Shown piece by piece: positions 1 through 10,204 of a stretch of 34,639 nt of DNA (its first letter is position 1; the number at the start of each line of letters is the position of its first letter). The translations under genes and the position numbers were made by a program. This DNA is from Acidobacteriota bacterium (GTDB taxonomy: Bacteria; Acidobacteriota; Terriglobia; Acidiferrales; UBA7541), in NCBI GenBank assembly GCA_003131985.1, contig PKWH01000157.1:13836-48474 (forward strand), given 5' to 3'. The notes beneath the pieces were generated by a model. It was not told the origin of the DNA. It did no database searches and saw only the letters and a list, made by a program, of their open reading frames with translations.

Positions 1-714
1 CACGATGTGACTGAATTGCGGCGGCTCGAACGTGTGCGCCAGGATTTTGTCGGAAATGTCTCGCATGAGTTCAAGACTCCCCTGACAGCCATTCAAGGTT
101 TTGCCGAGACATTATTGGCCGGAGCGATCGACGATCCTAAGAACAACCGCAGATTCCTGGAAATTATTCGCGACCACGCCGCACGGCTGGCTCGGGTAAC
201 GGATGATTTGCTGAAACTAGCTCGGATCGAGGCGGGAAAGCTCGAATTGGAGTTTTTCCCCGTCGGGATTCAGGAACTGATCGGAGGGTGCGCGGAGACC
301 ACGTTGTTGAAAGCCAGCCGCAAGCAAATTTCATTCAGCATGGAAGTTCCGTCTGGGCTTCCGGCTGTACGCGGCGACGCAAGTCTACTGCATGACGTAT
401 TGCAGAATTTGCTCGACAACGCCATTCAGTACACGCCCCGCGGCGGCCGTGTAGTTGTGGGAGCAGCCGCAGGTCCTCGCGAGGTAACCATTACGATCTC
501 GGATTCCGGAATTGGAATACCACTTGCCGACCAGGAACGGATTTTTGAGCGCTTCTACCGAGTGGACGCTGCGCGATCGCGCGAAGCCGGCGGCACCGGC
601 CTGGGACTATCCATTGCCAAGCACATCGTCGAAGCGCACGGTGGCCGCTTGTGGGTTGAAAGCGCCGTCGGCCAAGGATCGAAGTTCTCTTTTTCCATTC
701 CTCTTGCCGGCTAA
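1..714 (+). CDS. phoR: PhoR-like sensor histidine kinase, C-terminal part (5' truncated by window)
   Basis: HisKA motif NVSHEFKTPLTAIQGF, N-box LLDNAIQYTP, DSGIGIP, GGTGLGLSI; frame open from base 1; followed by phoU/pst genes. Confidence 0.85.
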   Translation, partial: HDVTELRRLERVRQDFVGNVSHEFKTPLTAIQGFAETLLAGAIDDPKNNRRFLEIIRDHAARLARVTDDLLKLARIEAGKLELEFFPVGIQELIGGCAETTLLKASRKQISFSMEVPSGLPAVRGDASLLHDVLQNLLDNAIQYTPRGGRVVVGAAAGPREVTITISDSGIGIPLADQERIFERFYRVDAARSREAGGTGLGLSIAKHIVEAHGGRLWVESAVGQGSKFSFSIPLAG

Positions 715-829
715 GCCTCGAGTTGTCTCATAGCATTCACCTGCCGTTAATTCGGTTGCAGTCTTTCCCTGCCATCCTGTACATGCAGACATTTAATTAC
801 ACACGGGTGATTTAGGCAGGAGGTGGCGA

Positions 830-1546
830 ATGGCGGCTACGAAAACCAGCACGGACGGAATCTTTCAAAGCGTTCTAGTGAACTACTTGGTATCACAGGC
901 GCGCACAGTGGAGGCCTCTGTGAACCGGGCTCTTTGGGCACTGTTGGAGCGCAATGAGCGGCTTGCCAGCGAGGTCTTTCTGAATGAGCCCCGTATCAAC
1001 GAAATGGAAATCGTGATTGACGAGCACGCCATCCGCATGTTGCGCCAGGGAAACCTGGCCGATACCGAAGTGCGGTTGATTGTCGCCACACTCAAAATTA
1101 ACAACGACCTTGAGCGCATGGGCGATCTCGCCGTAAACCTTAGCGAGCGCGCCATTTCACTGGCGGCGATGGGCGAAGTGCCTATTCCAGTTGAGCTTGA
1201 GCCGATGGCTACAGCGGTGCGGGCGATGGTCTCGAAATGCTTGGGCGGGTTGATCTACCAAAACGTGGAACTCGCAACCCAGGTGCTCGAAAGTGACGAC
1301 GTGGTCGATCAATACCGGGATCATCTTTTCGAGTCGCTGCTGTCCGGCATGACCCAGAACCCTTCTCTAGCGGCTCCGAATCTGCACTACGTGCTGGCCT
1401 CGCGCCACCTCGAACGGATTGCGGACCACGCTACAAATATCGCGGAGGATATCCTGTTCTGGGTTCGCGGGCTGGAAGTCCGTCACGGGCGCGCAAAACA
1501 AATCGAAATTTCGGCCGAGGACAGCCTAGCGGCAGGAACCTTGTAA
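830..1546 (+). CDS. phoU: PhoU-like phosphate signalling protein
   Basis: PhoU repeats with NNDLERMGDLAVN and RHLERIADHATNIAEDILF. Confidence 0.9.
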   Translation: MAATKTSTDGIFQSVLVNYLVSQARTVEASVNRALWALLERNERLASEVFLNEPRINEMEIVIDEHAIRMLRQGNLADTEVRLIVATLKINNDLERMGDLAVNLSERAISLAAMGEVPIPVELEPMATAVRAMVSKCLGGLIYQNVELATQVLESDDVVDQYRDHLFESLLSGMTQNPSLAAPNLHYVLASRHLERIADHATNIAEDILFWVRGLEVRHGRAKQIEISAEDSLAAGTL

Positions 1547-1685
1547 ACGGCTCGCTGGCACGCCGCTGCGGGATTCGATTCCGTCTTTATACAAGCTACT
1601 TAGATACGCTTTCCGAACCAGGCTGAAACCCGGACCCTGGCCGCCAAGCCGAAATGTCCCGCATTTTACCCCTCATTCTCGCCGA

Positions 1686-1714
1686 TGTAACATGGTTGTA
1701 ACAATTCTGACAAA
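1686..1714 (+). promoter_or_regulatory. Pho-box-like array of 7-bp direct repeats upstream of pstS
   Basis: TGTAACA-TGGT-TGTAACA-ATTC-TGACAAA: 7-bp repeats with 4-bp spacers (11-bp period), as in PhoB-type boxes. Confidence 0.65.
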
Positions 1715-1740
1715 AAATGGGAGAAGGAGAATTCGAGAAC

Positions 1741-2763
1741 ATGAAAAAGAGCCTGCTAGTTGTGTCGCTCGCGCTCGGTCTGGCAGCCATCACAGCAGCC
1801 CAGAATGGAACGGTGCTGCTAAATTCCGCTGGCGCCACTTTTCCCTATCCGATTTATTCCAAGTGGTTTGACGTTTATCACACCGCGCACCCGAACATTC
1901 AGATTAACTACCAATCCATCGGATCGGGCGGCGGGATACGTCAACTTCAAGCCGGCACCGTGGATTTCGGCGCTTCGGATGGACCCATGACGGACGAGCA
2001 GCTCTCGCAATCGAAGTTCAAGATACTGCATTTCCCAACCGTGCTCGGCGCGGTGGTGCCGACCTACAATATCGCGGGCGTGTCCGGAGAACTAAATTTC
2101 ACGCAGAAGGCATTAGCGGGAATTTATCTCGGAACGATCACCAAGTGGGACGATCCGGAAATCGCCAAAGCGAATGCGGGCGTGAAACTTCCGAATGCCG
2201 ATATCGTCGTAGTTCACCGTTCGGACGGTAGTGGAACGACTTACATCTGGACGGATTTTTTGGCCAAGGTCAGCGAGGATTGGAAGAAAAAAGTGGGGAA
2301 CGCCGCCACATCCGTCAATTGGCCGGCGGGGCTGGGCGGCAAAGGCAACGAGGGCGTGACCGGGCTGGTGAAGCAGACTCCCAACGCGATTGGCTACATC
2401 GAGTTGATCTACGCCGTGCAGAACAATATTCCATACGGAAAAGTTCAGAACGCAGCGGGAAACTTCGTGAAGGCGGATTTGGCAGGAGTGACGGCTGCAG
2501 CCGCCGCTGACGCCAAGAACATTCCGGACGACTTCCGCGTTTCGATCACAAACGCTCCGGGACCGAAGGTTTACCCCGTTTCGAGTTTCACGTGGCTGCT
2601 GATTCCCGCGCAAATTCAGGACGCAGCGAAGCGCGAAGCTATCAAGGGCTTTCTGAAATGGATGTTGGTAGAAGGTCAGAAGTACAATGAGGGCTTAACC
2701 TATGCCCAGCTACCCAAAGAGGTAATCGCGAGGGAGACGAAGGCGATTTCGCTGATTCAGTAA
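1741..2763 (+). CDS. pstS: Phosphate ABC transporter substrate-binding protein PstS
   Basis: Signal peptide MKKSLLVVSLALGLAAITAAQ; GATFPYPIYSKW, GSGGGIRQLQAGTVDFGASDGPM, HRSDGSGTTYIWTDFL. Confidence 0.95.
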   Translation: MKKSLLVVSLALGLAAITAAQNGTVLLNSAGATFPYPIYSKWFDVYHTAHPNIQINYQSIGSGGGIRQLQAGTVDFGASDGPMTDEQLSQSKFKILHFPTVLGAVVPTYNIAGVSGELNFTQKALAGIYLGTITKWDDPEIAKANAGVKLPNADIVVVHRSDGSGTTYIWTDFLAKVSEDWKKKVGNAATSVNWPAGLGGKGNEGVTGLVKQTPNAIGYIELIYAVQNNIPYGKVQNAAGNFVKADLAGVTAAAAADAKNIPDDFRVSITNAPGPKVYPVSSFTWLLIPAQIQDAAKREAIKGFLKWMLVEGQKYNEGLTYAQLPKEVIARETKAISLIQ

Positions 2764-2764
2764 A

Positions 2765-3763
2765 ATGTCCGCTGCCGCTACAACTATCGCGCACGAAGTT
2801 CCGCCGCAAGCGGGACCTCGCGCGTTTCTTCGCCGACTGCGAGGCGGTGACGAAATCGCTCATCTGATTACCCTCACCTTTTCAGCCCTTATCCTCCTCA
2901 TCACCTCCATGCTGGTGTACGAGCTCTGGGCGAATTCACATCTTTCCCGGGCAAAATTCGGATGGATGTTTTTCTGGACCAGGGTGTGGGATCCGAACTT
3001 TGACAACTTTGGTGCCGCACCCTTCATCTATGGCACGCTGGTTACGTCGGCAGTGGCGCTCTGCCTCGCGGTTCCGCTGGGTCTTGCGAGCGCAATTTTT
3101 CTCTCCGAGCTCGCGCCGCGCAAGGTCAGCGACGTCATCTCGTTTTTGATTGATTTGCTGGCGGCCGTCCCCAGCGTGATCTACGGCCTGCTGGGAATTT
3201 TTATTGTCGTGCCAGTGATGCGCACGACGATAGGTCCGGCCCTGATTCACACGCTGGGTAATGTTCCCTACATCGGGGCGCTATTCCACGGACCCAATTA
3301 CGGAGTCGGCTTTCTAACTGCTGGGATCGTTCTGGCGATTATGGTCGTGCCGTTCATTATTTCTGTTTCGCGGGAAGTTCTGTTGACGGTGCCGCGCGAG
3401 CAGCGCGAAGCGGCGCTGGCGATGGGCGCAACGCGATGGGAGTCCACCTGGAAGGTAGTGGTCCCGTGGGCTCGCACCGGCATCATGGGCTCTGTGTTCC
3501 TTGCACTAGCCCGCGCGCTGGGTGAAACGATGGCCGTCACCATGGTCATAGGCAATGCGCCGACGATCGCAGCTTCGCTGCTTTCCCCCGGCGATACCAT
3601 CGCTTCCACCATCGCGAGCCAGTTTACCGAGGCGACTGGAGACTTGTATCTGAGCTCACTGATTGAGCTGGGATTAGTGCTTTTCCTCATCACCTTTATT
3701 CTGAATGGTCTGGCCCGGATTTTGATTGTCGCCACCGGACGCGGAGGAGGCCGGCCCGCATGA
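2765..3763 (+). CDS. pstC: Phosphate ABC transporter permease PstC
   Basis: Permease EAA-like motif REQREAALAMGATRWESTWKVVVPWARTGI; position in pst operon. Confidence 0.93.
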   Translation: MSAAATTIAHEVPPQAGPRAFLRRLRGGDEIAHLITLTFSALILLITSMLVYELWANSHLSRAKFGWMFFWTRVWDPNFDNFGAAPFIYGTLVTSAVALCLAVPLGLASAIFLSELAPRKVSDVISFLIDLLAAVPSVIYGLLGIFIVVPVMRTTIGPALIHTLGNVPYIGALFHGPNYGVGFLTAGIVLAIMVVPFIISVSREVLLTVPREQREAALAMGATRWESTWKVVVPWARTGIMGSVFLALARALGETMAVTMVIGNAPTIAASLLSPGDTIASTIASQFTEATGDLYLSSLIELGLVLFLITFILNGLARILIVATGRGGGRPA

Positions 3764-4614
3764 GCAATGTGCGTATTATCTGGCGAAAGTCATTGAATTT
3801 CGTGATGCTGAGCTTGACCGGGATAGCCGCGCTTGGAGTCGTTTCGATTCTGTTCTTTATCCTCGGATACTTGATCTGGAACGGCGGCAAATCGCTGAAT
3901 TGGAATTTTTTTACGCAGCTCCCGAAGCCTGTGGGTGAAACAGGCGGGGGAATGGCCAACGCCATTGTGGGCAGCCTGAAGCTGCTGATGTTGGCAGCTT
4001 TGATGGGCTTGCCGGTAGGATTGCTTACCGGCGTGTATCTTGCAGAGTTTGGCGGCAAAACGTTTTCGTTTGTCATACGCTACACGACGGATTTGCTGAA
4101 CGGCGTGCCGTCCATCGTTATAGGCATTTTCGCTTACTCGCTGGTGGTGCTGCCGGTGAAACATTTCTCCGCGCTGGCCGGCGGGGTAGCACTGGGAATA
4201 ATGGTGATCCCGATTACGGTGCGCAGCACGGAGGAGTTTCTGAGGTCGGTGCCTGGAAGCCTGCGCGAAGGCGCAATGGCGCTCGGAGCCAGTAAGTGGA
4301 AGACTATCGTTACCGTCGTGCTGCCCGCCGCAAGCGGCGGCATATTAACCGGGATGCTGCTGGCGCTCGCGCGCGTTGCCGGGGAAACTGCGCCGCTGCT
4401 CTTTACCGCCTTCGGCAACCGCTTTTGGAGCCCGGGTTTCGAACAGCCAACCGCTTCGCTTCCGGTAATGATATATACATATGCGATCGCGCCGTATGAT
4501 GATTGGCACCGGCAGGCGTGGGCCGCGGGGCTGGTATTGTTGGGCTTGGTGCTGGTTGCAAATCTAGGTGCCCGTCTTCTACTGAACCGCGGCAGCGCGG
4601 TCAGGAGCACGTGA
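3760..4614 (+). CDS. pstA: Phosphate ABC transporter permease PstA
   Basis: [31 protein letters not shown]; 4-nt overlap with pstC. Confidence 0.93.
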   Translation: MSNVRIIWRKSLNFVMLSLTGIAALGVVSILFFILGYLIWNGGKSLNWNFFTQLPKPVGETGGGMANAIVGSLKLLMLAALMGLPVGLLTGVYLAEFGGKTFSFVIRYTTDLLNGVPSIVIGIFAYSLVVLPVKHFSALAGGVALGIMVIPITVRSTEEFLRSVPGSLREGAMALGASKWKTIVTVVLPAASGGILTGMLLALARVAGETAPLLFTAFGNRFWSPGFEQPTASLPVMIYTYAIAPYDDWHRQAWAAGLVLLGLVLVANLGARLLLNRGSAVRST

Positions 4615-4615
4615 T

Positions 4616-5455
4616 ATGCCGTCGATTTCTCAAAGCAGCAATGCCACCGCCGCAAGACTCGCTCCACAAGTGCGTATGAACGAACCTCGCTCGATGGCTG
4701 CAGAAAAGGAGGCGCCGGTGCGCTTTCAGATCTCCGACCTGAATTTTTTTTACGGTCCCAAGCAGGCCATCTTTGGACTGAACCTCAAGATTCCGAAGAA
4801 TAAAGTGACCGCCTTAATCGGTCCTTCCGGGTGCGGCAAGTCGACATTCCTGCGTACTTTGAACCGCATGAACGAAATCATCCGGAACACGCGCGTGGAA
4901 GGCGAAATATTGCTCGATGGCCAAGAGATACATTCGATGGACGTAGTGAGCCTGCGGCGGCTCGTCGGAATGGTGTTTCAACGGCCAAACCCCTTTCCGA
5001 AATCGATTTTTGAAAACGTGGCCTACGGACTTCGCATCAATGGTTATAAGGGTCGGCTCGACGACCTGGTGGAAAGCAGCCTGCACCGCGCGGCACTTTG
5101 GGATGAAGTGAAGGATTACCTTCACAAGTCGGCTTTCGCACTATCGGGCGGGCAGCAGCAGCGGCTGTGTATTGCGCGCGCCCTGGCCGTGAATCCTGAA
5201 GTGCTTCTACTCGACGAGCCTTGCTCCGCGCTCGATCCTGTGACCACGGCTAAGATTGAAGAATTACTGTTTCATCTAAAAGATAGTTGCACGATGGCAA
5301 TCGTGACTCACAACATGCAGCAGGCCGCCCGCGCCAGCGATTTCACAGCTTTCATGCTGGACGGCAAACTCATCGAACACAGTGAGACATCTAAACTATT
5401 CACCACACCTGCCGATCCGCGTACAGAGGCCTACATTACGGGCCGCTTCGGATAA
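4616..5455 (+). CDS. pstB: Phosphate ABC transporter ATP-binding protein PstB
   Basis: Walker [20 protein letters not shown], signature [16 protein letters not shown], Walker [14 protein letters not shown]; ~30 aa N-terminal extension. Confidence 0.95.
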   Translation: MPSISQSSNATAARLAPQVRMNEPRSMAAEKEAPVRFQISDLNFFYGPKQAIFGLNLKIPKNKVTALIGPSGCGKSTFLRTLNRMNEIIRNTRVEGEILLDGQEIHSMDVVSLRRLVGMVFQRPNPFPKSIFENVAYGLRINGYKGRLDDLVESSLHRAALWDEVKDYLHKSAFALSGGQQQRLCIARALAVNPEVLLLDEPCSALDPVTTAKIEELLFHLKDSCTMAIVTHNMQQAARASDFTAFMLDGKLIEHSETSKLFTTPADPRTEAYITGRFG

Positions 5456-5510
5456 AGCGGGCAGCTTAACGGGGATTTGGCGCTGCAACAACGGAAAGAT
5501 ATGAGGAGAC

Positions 5511-6176
5511 ATGGAACGACATTTTGAACGCGACCTTGAGGAACTGAAGCAGCGATTGCTCTGGATGGGAAGCCTCGCCGAGCGAGCCGTCCATCAGGCC
5601 ATCCACGCTGTGTTGGATGCGGAAGAGCATCTCGCCGAAACTGTTTTGATTGAAGAAGACGCAATCAACGAGATTCAGATTGAAATCGACGACCGCGTGC
5701 TGCGCTTGCTGGCCCTGCAGCAGCCCATGGCCGCCGACTTGCGATTCTTGCTTGCGGTTTCACGTATCAACGGAGACCTGGAGCGTATCGGAGACCAGGC
5801 GGTGAATATCGCGCAATCGGCGACGCGTATTATGCGCCATCCGCAGGTTAAGCCCTACGTTGATTTGCCGCGGATGAGCGAGCTAGCCGAAGGGATGGTC
5901 CGCGATAGTTTGAATGCCCTGGTGCGAGGGGATATCGAACTCGCTCATAGCGTGCTGCAGCGAGACGATCAAGTGGATCGCTTGCGCGATCAGCTCTTCC
6001 GGGAGCTGCTAACCTATATGATGGAAAACTCTGCGGTGGTGTTCTCCGCCTTCGAACTTGTTCTGGTGGCGAAGAACATCGAACGCATCGGGGACCACGC
6101 TACAAACATCGCCGAAGACGTGATTTACTTCGTCGCTGGCCGCGACGTGCGCCACCCGGCCCTCGACCGCCGTTAA
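5511..6176 (+). CDS. phoU: PhoU (second paralog)
   Basis: MERHFERDLEELKQRLLWMGSLAERAVHQA; GDLERIGDQAVNIA and KNIERIGDHATNIAEDVIY. Confidence 0.92.
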   Translation: MERHFERDLEELKQRLLWMGSLAERAVHQAIHAVLDAEEHLAETVLIEEDAINEIQIEIDDRVLRLLALQQPMAADLRFLLAVSRINGDLERIGDQAVNIAQSATRIMRHPQVKPYVDLPRMSELAEGMVRDSLNALVRGDIELAHSVLQRDDQVDRLRDQLFRELLTYMMENSAVVFSAFELVLVAKNIERIGDHATNIAEDVIYFVAGRDVRHPALDRR

Positions 6177-6262
6177 GCCTGTGTGCGCCGCCCGCACGCC
6201 AAGGCTTGGACGCAGTGCTTCCTCTGATAAATGATGGGCAGGCGAACCCAGCGGGAAAAGGG

Positions 6263-6598
6263 TTAGATGCGAGTAAGGGCGGTGGCTTCGTCTTCGGCGA
6301 GGTCGAGAATCGTGTCGAGCCGGACCATTTTCAACAGCATTACCACCCGCTTACTCGGCGCGAAGTACGTGCATTTTCCACCGGCGCGCTTCAGCGTGGT
6401 GAACGCGCGAACAAGCGCCCCGATCCCCGAACTATCGAGCTCCGTAACGCCGGCAAGATTTACCGCTACGTGCGTGGATCCCGCTTCAATGAGCTGCTGA
6501 ATCTGATTGCGAAAAGATTCCTCAGCGTCGCCCAACTTCAGCGGCCCGTCGAGATCTACAATGGTGGCCCGGCCAGCCTTGCGGATGCCAATGTTCAC
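6263..6598 (-). CDS. STAS-domain anti-sigma factor antagonist
   Basis: GTG start gives VNIGIRKAGRATIVDLDGPL...; phospho-site motif VTELDSSGIGALVRAFTTLKRAGG. Confidence 0.8.
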   Translation of the reverse strand: MNIGIRKAGRATIVDLDGPLKLGDAEESFRNQIQQLIEAGSTHVAVNLAGVTELDSSGIGALVRAFTTLKRAGGKCTYFAPSKRVVMLLKMVRLDTILDLAEDEATALTRI

Positions 6599-6813
6599 AT
6601 GTGCCTCACAGCGCCTTGCAAAGCTATCTGAATTATATCCGGCAATCAAGGGCTTGCAAAAAACTTCTAGTAAATATGGCTGACACCAAAAGCAGTCTTC
6701 CTTGACGCATATCCATTGCATTTGTTAGGCTCTGGCCCACTGTCTCTTCGTTGCGTGCGGGGTGTTTTACTCGCAATGGGAGAGTAAGAGCATCTCCTAC
6801 CGTTGGGAGAGTA

Positions 6814-9240
6814 ATGGAAACATCTTCCGCGCTTTTCGAACTCGCGAGCGTATCCTTAGCGTGCCGCGATCAAGATACCCTGCTGAAGACCTTCGCCGCA
6901 CGAGTGGGTACCACACTCGGAGCGCGCGCTGTCCTTGTTTGGACCAGCAACGGAACAGCTGAGGAGCTCATATGCCGCATGCGCTGGACCGAGCCGGGCG
7001 AACGTCTGCATCCCACGGAACTACCTGTCTCCGGAGGAACGCTCGCAATATTGTACCGATCGGCTGCCACTAGGCGCTTGCCCGCGCGTGAAATCGTAGT
7101 AGAAGACCTCGAACATCTCGATGAATTCAGCCGCACGCGCGTGAAATCTGCGCTGTATTCGTCTCTGCCGGGAGCGCAAAGGCCGGAAGGCGTAGTCGAG
7201 GTTCTCAACAAGCGGGCCGGAGACTTTACCGCCGAAGACGCTCACTTTCTGGAGGAAGCATGCGTGCTGGCGGGCCGCGCTCTGACCAATCTGGGCGCGA
7301 TTGAACAGGAACGCCAGTCCCAACTGGCCACACTCGAACGCTTGACCGCGCTATACGATCTGGGCCAGACGTTCACGTCAACTCTCGAATTGGAAGAACT
7401 CCTCCCTATCGTGGCGGGTAAAATCCGCGACATTTTAGGCGCTGGCGCCTGCAACCTATGGCTCGCTTCGCCTGACGGCCAAGAACTCAATCTTGCAAAG
7501 CAGATCGGCGATGACCCTACGATCGAAGAGGATGCCACCGCCTCATTGAGTGAAGGTTTGCTGGCCGAAGTTGCGCAGCAAGCAAACCCGAAGTTGGTCG
7601 AAGACCCGAGCGAGGAAGCCGGACTCGCCGCGCGTGTTGAAGCTGGAGGAGATTTCGAGATTCAGTCCTGGATGGCAGCGCCGCTTCGAAAAGACGACGA
7701 GGTTTTAGGCGTCGTCGAGATAATTAACAAGACGGACGGCACGCTGTTCAATGAAGACGATTTGTTTTTCCTCTCCAGTATCAGCGAACAGGCCGCGGTG
7801 GCCCTGCACAACGCAAACCTGCTGGAATCGGAGCGAAAGGTTCACGCCCTTGATGCTCTGTTGAAAATTTCGCAAGAAATTACGTCCACTCTGGATCTCG
7901 ATCACGTCTTGACTACGGTGGTGGCGCAGTCCGCGTCGGTCGTGCCGTTTGAGACTTGCGTCATTGGATTCTACGACCGCGGGCGCTTCGTCCTGGGCGC
8001 CGTCTCTGGAGAAACGGAAGTTCCGAAGACGCGGGAAATGAGCGAGCTGCGCGAACGCATGGAGTGGGTGGCCGAGCAGGAAAGTCCCGTTTCGGCGAAT
8101 TTGCATGAAGATGGCTGGCAAGCCGAGCCGGAAGAAGCCCGCGCGCAGATTGTCTCGTACCTGGAAACCTACGGGCATCAAGGCTTTTACGGCCTACCTT
8201 TGCGCGACGATCAAGGGACGCTCGGAGCGATGATTCTTCTAAGCAAGGAAGCCGATTTTCTTTCGGAAAGCCATTTGGAAACCCTAGCCATCCTGGCCAG
8301 TCAGACCACTGTCGCCATCCGCAACGCGCAGCTTTATCAGCAAGTGCCGCTCGCAAATATCCTGCAGCCGTTCGCCCAGAGAAAGAAAAAGTTCCTGGCG
8401 GCTGTGCCGCAGAGCCGCATGATGGAATATGCGCAACGCGCCGGGGTTGTGGCCCTGTTCCTGACGATTATCCCCTGGCCTTTGCGCGTCGGCACGGACG
8501 CCACGGTGGTTCCGTTCGAGCGCCGCATGGTGAGCGCAATCGAGGGCGGAGTGGTGAAACAAGTCTTCGTGCGCGAAGGCGATTTGGTGAAGCCAGGGCA
8601 GCTGCTTGCGCAACTTGACGACAGCGAGGATCGCATCAAGCTGATCGAAGCGGACGCGGCGTTGTCTCAGGTGCGGCGTGAATTAGCCGAAGCCGAATTT
8701 CGGAACGACCCCGCTGCAGCAGGCCAGGCCCAGATACGCTCCCAGCTATATTCCTCTGAAGTCGCGCTGGAGCAGCAGCGTATCAATGACGCGCGCCTGA
8801 CCTCGCCGATTGCCGGCATCGTAATCACTCCGAAGGTGGAAGAAAAATCCGGGTCCATGATTAAATCCGGAGACAGTTTCTGCGAAGTAGTGTCTCAGGA
8901 CCGCCTGGCCGCGGAAATGAGCGTCCCTGAAACGGATCTCGTGCTCGTAAATTCCGGAGAAAACGTGTCTCTGAAGTTAAACGCCTTCCCCACGACGACG
9001 TTCGAGGGAACTGTGGATCGCATCGGCGCACAGACTCGGATCGACTCTGGCGACCAATATTTTCTGGTGCGAGCGATATTCGAAAATGCGGGAGGAAAGG
9101 CTCGCAATGGAATGGTCGGGCGAGCGAGAATTCGATCGCGCGGTGGATGGTTCGAAAGCGGATGGTACCCGATAGGGTACGTTATCCTGCGCTCGCCGTT
9201 CAGGTGGGTTTGGCAGAAGGTATGGCCCTGGGTGCCGTGA
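6814..9240 (+). CDS. Multi-GAF protein fused to a transmembrane HlyD-type adaptor
   Basis: ORF 6751..9240, preferred start METSSALF with SD GGGAGAG; three GAF-like repeats (e.g. SWMAAPLRKDDEVLGVVEIINK), one TM (VVALFLTIIPWPL), then barrel-sandwich (GGVVKQVFVREGDLVKPGQLLAQLDDSE ... RLTSPIAGIVITPKVEEKSG). Confidence 0.8.
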   Translation: METSSALFELASVSLACRDQDTLLKTFAARVGTTLGARAVLVWTSNGTAEELICRMRWTEPGERLHPTELPVSGGTLAILYRSAATRRLPAREIVVEDLEHLDEFSRTRVKSALYSSLPGAQRPEGVVEVLNKRAGDFTAEDAHFLEEACVLAGRALTNLGAIEQERQSQLATLERLTALYDLGQTFTSTLELEELLPIVAGKIRDILGAGACNLWLASPDGQELNLAKQIGDDPTIEEDATASLSEGLLAEVAQQANPKLVEDPSEEAGLAARVEAGGDFEIQSWMAAPLRKDDEVLGVVEIINKTDGTLFNEDDLFFLSSISEQAAVALHNANLLESERKVHALDALLKISQEITSTLDLDHVLTTVVAQSASVVPFETCVIGFYDRGRFVLGAVSGETEVPKTREMSELRERMEWVAEQESPVSANLHEDGWQAEPEEARAQIVSYLETYGHQGFYGLPLRDDQGTLGAMILLSKEADFLSESHLETLAILASQTTVAIRNAQLYQQVPLANILQPFAQRKKKFLAAVPQSRMMEYAQRAGVVALFLTIIPWPLRVGTDATVVPFERRMVSAIEGGVVKQVFVREGDLVKPGQLLAQLDDSEDRIKLIEADAALSQVRRELAEAEFRNDPAAAGQAQIRSQLYSSEVALEQQRINDARLTSPIAGIVITPKVEEKSGSMIKSGDSFCEVVSQDRLAAEMSVPETDLVLVNSGENVSLKLNAFPTTTFEGTVDRIGAQTRIDSGDQYFLVRAIFENAGGKARNGMVGRARIRSRGGWFESGWYPIGYVILRSPFRWVWQKVWPWVP

Positions 9241-9259
9241 AGAAAGAGGAATCTTTAAT

Positions 9260-10192
9260 ATGAAACGCGCCACTTTGATCTTAATAATCGCCGCGATGGC
9301 GATTGCCGGAAATGGCTGCGACAAGTCGTCGGTGGCGTCCAGCCCCAAGGATGCGCCGCTACAACCATCCAACACGATTCCATCTCAGGCTCCTGCGCCG
9401 ACCGCTGCTACCTCAAAAGGGCCTGAAACGGGCGATATTCTAAGCGTGCTCACAGTAGAACATCAGGTCGATCTCTCCTCGCAAAGCGATGGCACAGTTA
9501 CATCCCTAACCAAAGACCAAGGTAGTGTGGTCAAAACAGGTGAGATTCTTGGGCAGCTTGACGATCGAACTCTGCAACAGGAACTCATCAAGGCGCGCGA
9601 CGATCTGAAGGTGACTCAGAACAACTTGCAGTACAAAGCAGCGGAACTGAAGGCTAAGGGCGCAGCTTACCGGCGTCAGCAGCTGCTGCGGGAAGCAGGA
9701 CTGTCGAGCCAGGCTGATCTCGAAGCCGCGGAATTCGAAGCAAAAGGCGCTGAGTACGACATGCACGCATATGAGGCTTTGGTGGAAAGCGGTCAAGCCG
9801 AGGTCCACCGTCTCGAAATTGAGATTGACCAGACGATCTTGCGCGCTCCGTTTTCGGGCGTCGTAGTGCGGCGGTACGTTCGAGAAGGGCAAGCCATCGT
9901 CAAGGGCGACAAGTGTTTTCGGGTGAGTCAGCTCTATCCGCTGCAGGTCCAGTTTCAAATTTCTGAATTGGCAAGCCCGCGCCCGGCAGTCGGCGCGCCA
10001 GTTAACTTGATTCTTTTGGGCGGTTCCAATCGGTCGCTGAACGCGAAAGTGGTGAAGGTGAGCCCTACCGTGGATCCGTCCAGCGATAGTTACGATGTGG
10101 TGGCCCAGCTCACTGGTTCGGGGATTTCCGATCTGCGCCCGGGAATGGCTGTGCGGGTCGGATGGCCCGGCACATCGCAACCGAAGCCGTAG
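9260..10192 (+). CDS. HlyD/RND-type membrane fusion protein, putative lipoprotein
   Basis: N-terminus MKRATLILIIAAMAIAGNGC; DGTVTSLTKDQGSVVKTGEILGQLDD and ILRAPFSGVVVRRYVREGQAI; 19-nt gap to upstream gene. Confidence 0.85.
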   Translation: MKRATLILIIAAMAIAGNGCDKSSVASSPKDAPLQPSNTIPSQAPAPTAATSKGPETGDILSVLTVEHQVDLSSQSDGTVTSLTKDQGSVVKTGEILGQLDDRTLQQELIKARDDLKVTQNNLQYKAAELKAKGAAYRRQQLLREAGLSSQADLEAAEFEAKGAEYDMHAYEALVESGQAEVHRLEIEIDQTILRAPFSGVVVRRYVREGQAIVKGDKCFRVSQLYPLQVQFQISELASPRPAVGAPVNLILLGGSNRSLNAKVVKVSPTVDPSSDSYDVVAQLTGSGISDLRPGMAVRVGWPGTSQPKP

Positions 10193-10204
10193 AGGATCTC
10201 GACT

